A stretch of DNA of 7,479 bases from Oscillospiraceae bacterium (GTDB taxonomy: Bacteria > Bacillota > Clostridia > UBA1381). Positions 5,704 to 7,479 of this stretch are shown piece after piece. How positions within the stretch are numbered: the stretch's first letter is position 1; each line of letters opens with the position of its first letter. The stretch lies in NCBI GenBank assembly GCA_022508725.1, contig JAFLUR010000103.1, forward strand, positions 1 through 7,479. Reading direction: 5' to 3'. The position numbers and the translations under genes are program-made. Under the pieces are notes generated by a model that ran no database searches, was not told where the DNA came from, and saw only the letters and a program-made list of their open reading frames with translations.

Positions 5704-7479
5704 TCAATTTTCGTAATTCCGGTTCATATTCAGCGTATCATTAACTCTGTATTTTGCCAGCGGTTCCATTGTGTCAAGCGATCCCCATATAAAGCCCTTG
5801 ACATACCATATTTCATCCGCTGCATCCTTTACATACACATCGTCAATAACTATGTGATTTTCGCCTGTATCAAATTGTACCTGTTGAGATTTTACCGACA
5901 GTAGGCTGCCGTTTTTATTGTATACCGCCACCAGTGCCGTCGCCTCTCCGATCTCTTTATCACTGTTTATTACAGTAAACTCTGCCTGACCGCTCAGGTC
6001 GTTTCCGATATATTCAAGATTTGCGACACAGTCTGTAATTTCAATCTTTCCGTCACCTTCTACCGTAACTGACGCAGTGTCTATTTTATTCCCATCCTCA
6101 GTGATAACGGTTATCTGCGCCGTGCCGTTTTTAAGAGCCGTAAGCACACCGTTTTTGTTTACCGAAACAATATCAGGCGCACTGCTTTCCCAGTATACAT
6201 TAAGATTATTGGAATATGATGGATAAATTCTGTAATCCAAGGTGAAAATGTCTCCTCTTGACTTTACGATGACCTTATCCGCAAGCTCCACTCCTTCAAC
6301 ATCTTCTCCCTCCTGAACTACAATATAGCATACAGCCGTATAATTTCCGTCAACCGTCCGGGCGGTAATCCGCGCTTTCCCGAATTCCTTTGCGCTGATA
6401 TGACCGTTTGTGTCAACAACAGCCACGTCCTCGTTATCGCTTGACCACACAACAGAGTTATTTGCTGCGTTAAGCGGCAAAACCGAGGCGTTTAAATTAA
6501 ATTCACCGCCTTTTGCGACCGATATATTCTGCCTGTCAAGCTCCACTCCGTCAACGCGGATATCATTGCCGTATGCTTTTTTCATTAAAAAGCTTTCAAG
6601 CGATGCGCATGCGGCAAACGCCCAGCAGCCTCCCCATGGATTCTGATTTCTCACAGGCGTTACCTGCTTTAATTCGCGCAGATCATACCGCTCGGGAAAT
6701 ACAAAGCCCTCTGTCTCGCTGTATCCGCTGTCATCAGCAAATAATTCAGTATACGGCGAATACTCTTCTTCGTCGAATATGCCCACGATTCCGATATCAA
6801 TATCATCATCATTTTGTTCTGATATCAACGAGATATCATTATTGACAGCGCGGTTTGCATTATCTATCGCTTCATAAAGCGCGGGAGATTCACCGGCGGT
6901 TCCGTTATCGGTAAACGCTTTTATACACATATTCGCGTTGTATTCTATTCCCATATCAATCCATGTTTGACCGGAGCTGCTGCTCATATAGCTTTCATCC
7001 TCACCCGCGGCCGCTTTTTCTCCGTATATTTCTCCGTTTGACAAAATACTGCATTCCACATATGTGCGCACGTTCTGTCCTTCCGCAGTGAATTTTACGA
7101 CAACAGCAAATCTCGTTCCGGCTTCAAGCAATATGTCATTGTTCAGTTTAACAGTGTGGTAGCCGAGATTTGCAATCGTTCCTGTTTCCACGGGACTGCC
7201 TAAATTCTTTAAATCCTCTGCATCAGAATAATCGGTTATAACGTATATCTCATAATCTGTGTTCTTGTTATATGTATAGAATGACACGGCTCTCAGGATC
7301 TCGTCATTCTTAAGTGAGTTTCCCTTTTCGGGGAAAACGTTCGCCGCATATAAACGACTTGTGCCGGAAATATAGCCGTATATCTGCAAAGGACCAAGCG
7401 GATCATACTGAAAAATTGTGTTATAATTTGTGTTATATTCAATAGACCTTATTACCATGGCATGGCGGTCAACCTCATC
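5704..7479 (-). CDS. 3' part of a large exported C1A peptidase / lectin-like domain / BIG2 protein, 5' end outside the window
   Basis: The frame is open to the right edge. The first ATG inside the window (7458) is preceded in frame by Asp-Glu-Val-Asp-Arg-His-Ala, so it is an internal Met; numbering below starts there. Residues 1-37 (including IFQYDPLG) match the segment that ends the C1A (papain-family) domain in clostridial lectin-domain peptidases. Residues about 38-186 (AANVFP, LRAVSFYTYN, YEIYVITDY, LEAGTRFAVVVKF) resemble the lectin-like domain of those proteins. An acidic linker (187-250) leads to FPERYDLRELKQVTPVRNQ...GGCWAFAACASLESF (254-290). This is the N-terminal part of a C1A peptidase with oxyanion Gln Q272 and nucleophile C278, six apart as in papain. 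The rest of that domain, with the catalytic His and Asn, is absent. BIG2 domains follow at about 300-382 and 386-467, then a C-terminal module (471-571). The protein is probably extracellular. Whether an intact peptidase lies upstream cannot be seen. It is probably transcribed separately from the downstream operon, which has its own promoter. Confidence 0.8.
   Translation of the reverse strand, partial: DEVDRHAMVIRSIEYNTNYNTIFQYDPLGPLQIYGYISGTSRLYAANVFPEKGNSLKNDEILRAVSFYTYNKNTDYEIYVITDYSDAEDLKNLGSPVETGTIANLGYHTVKLNNDILLEAGTRFAVVVKFTAEGQNVRTYVECSILSNGEIYGEKAAAGEDESYMSSSSGQTWIDMGIEYNANMCIKAFTDNGTAGESPALYEAIDNANRAVNNDISLISEQNDDDIDIGIVGIFDEEEYSPYTELFADDSGYSETEGFVFPERYDLRELKQVTPVRNQNPWGGCWAFAACASLESFLMKKAYGNDIRVDGVELDRQNISVAKGGEFNLNASVLPLNAANNSVVWSSDNEDVAVVDTNGHISAKEFGKARITARTVDGNYTAVCYIVVQEGEDVEGVELADKVIVKSRGDIFTLDYRIYPSYSNNLNVYWESSAPDIVSVNKNGVLTALKNGTAQITVITEDGNKIDTASVTVEGDGKIEITDCVANLEYIGNDLSGQAEFTVINSDKEIGEATALVAVYNKNGSLLSVKSQQVQFDTGENHIVIDDVYVKDAADEIWYVKGFIWGSLDTMEPLAKYRVNDTLNMNRNYEN
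5746..6048 (-). other. C-terminal module of the peptidase protein, related to that of the beta-helix protein
   Basis: Residues about 471-571 contain ALVAVYNKNGSLLSVK followed by VKGFIWGSLDTMEPLAKYRV. They parallel the C-terminal module of the beta-helix protein encoded at 1966-2223. The present copy is somewhat longer on its N-terminal side and has about 13 residues after it. Confidence 0.6.
6058..6561 (-). other. Two tandem BIG2 (bacterial Ig-like) domains
   Basis: Residues about 300-382 (VDGVELDRQNISVAKGGEF, VVWSSDNEDVAVVDTNGHI, GKARITART) and about 386-467 (VEGVELADKVIVKSRGD, VYWESSAPDIVSVNKNGVL, GTAQITVITEDG) each follow the BIG2 pattern: a V-x-G-V-x-L opening, a W-x-S-S-x-x-x-x-V-A/S-V core and a G-x-A-x-I-T end. 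Such domains normally act as surface spacers or adhesive modules. Confidence 0.85.
6571..6705 (-). other. Isolated N-terminal fragment of a C1A (papain-family) peptidase domain
   Basis: About 45 residues (252-296) hold the catalytic-Cys region: PERYDLRE, the substrate-side VTPVRNQ with oxyanion Gln Q272, and GGCWAFA with Cys C278 (codon at 6625-6627). A C1A domain normally continues for some 200 residues to its His and Asn. Here the sequence passes within a few residues into a BIG2 domain, so the fragment alone cannot form a complete active site. Confidence 0.75.

Noticed and set aside
7456..7458. ATG at 7458 as the real start of the peptidase protein
   Set aside because: The frame stays open to the window edge with family-like residues before it, there is no ribosome binding site or signal peptide at this Met, and the following residues match the middle of known C1A/lectin proteins.
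1963..7479. Cellulosome parts (dockerin, cohesin) or a sortase LPxTG signal in the exported proteins
   Set aside because: No duplicated Ca-binding dockerin loops, no LPxTG followed by a hydrophobic tail, and no SLH repeats are seen in the visible sequence.

Overview
The window looks like accessory chromosomal DNA from an anaerobic gut or rumen bacterium of the class Clostridia. This is inferred from the protein types: secreted carbohydrate-active enzymes with Gram-positive-style signal peptides, strong AGGAG-like ribosome binding sites, a C1A peptidase joined to a lectin-like domain, BIG2 (bacterial Ig-like) repeats and Pro-rich linkers. No RNA gene, insertion sequence, CRISPR array or phage gene is visible. 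All three real genes lie on the minus strand, so transcription runs from high to low coordinates, and both ends of the window cut through a gene.

Right part (5704-7479): the 3' portion of a large secreted or surface protein whose start lies beyond the right edge. The visible order is the last residues of a papain-type (C1A) peptidase domain, a lectin-like beta-sandwich domain, an acidic linker, a short second piece of a C1A peptidase carrying only the catalytic Cys region, two BIG2 domains and a C-terminal module.

Middle (5362-5703): a 342-base intergenic stretch. It holds a good sigma-A-type promoter and ribosome binding site for the next gene, plus an 8-bp perfect inverted repeat upstream of that promoter. 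I see no convincing intrinsic terminator for the peptidase gene.

Left part (1-5361): a two-gene operon with a 14-base gap and probable translational coupling. The first gene (1963-5361, 1132 aa) encodes a secreted right-handed beta-helix protein resembling glycoside hydrolase family GH141. It carries two near-duplicate F5/8 type C (CBM32-like) domains, a Pro-rich linker built from a 24-bp DNA repeat, and a C-terminal module related to the one in the peptidase protein. The second gene (1-1948, truncated by the left edge) encodes a secreted enzyme resembling GH95. Characterised GH95 members are mainly alpha-L-fucosidases, and GH141 includes an alpha-L-fucosidase and a xylanase, so the pair plausibly attacks a fucosylated or related complex glycan outside the cell. 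The substrate is inference. No transporter, regulator or cytoplasmic sugar-catabolism gene is in the window.

The most unusual point is the partial C1A peptidase segment with its catalytic Cys placed after the lectin-like domain and running straight into BIG2 repeats. The second is the C-terminal module shared by two adjacent but functionally different exported proteins.
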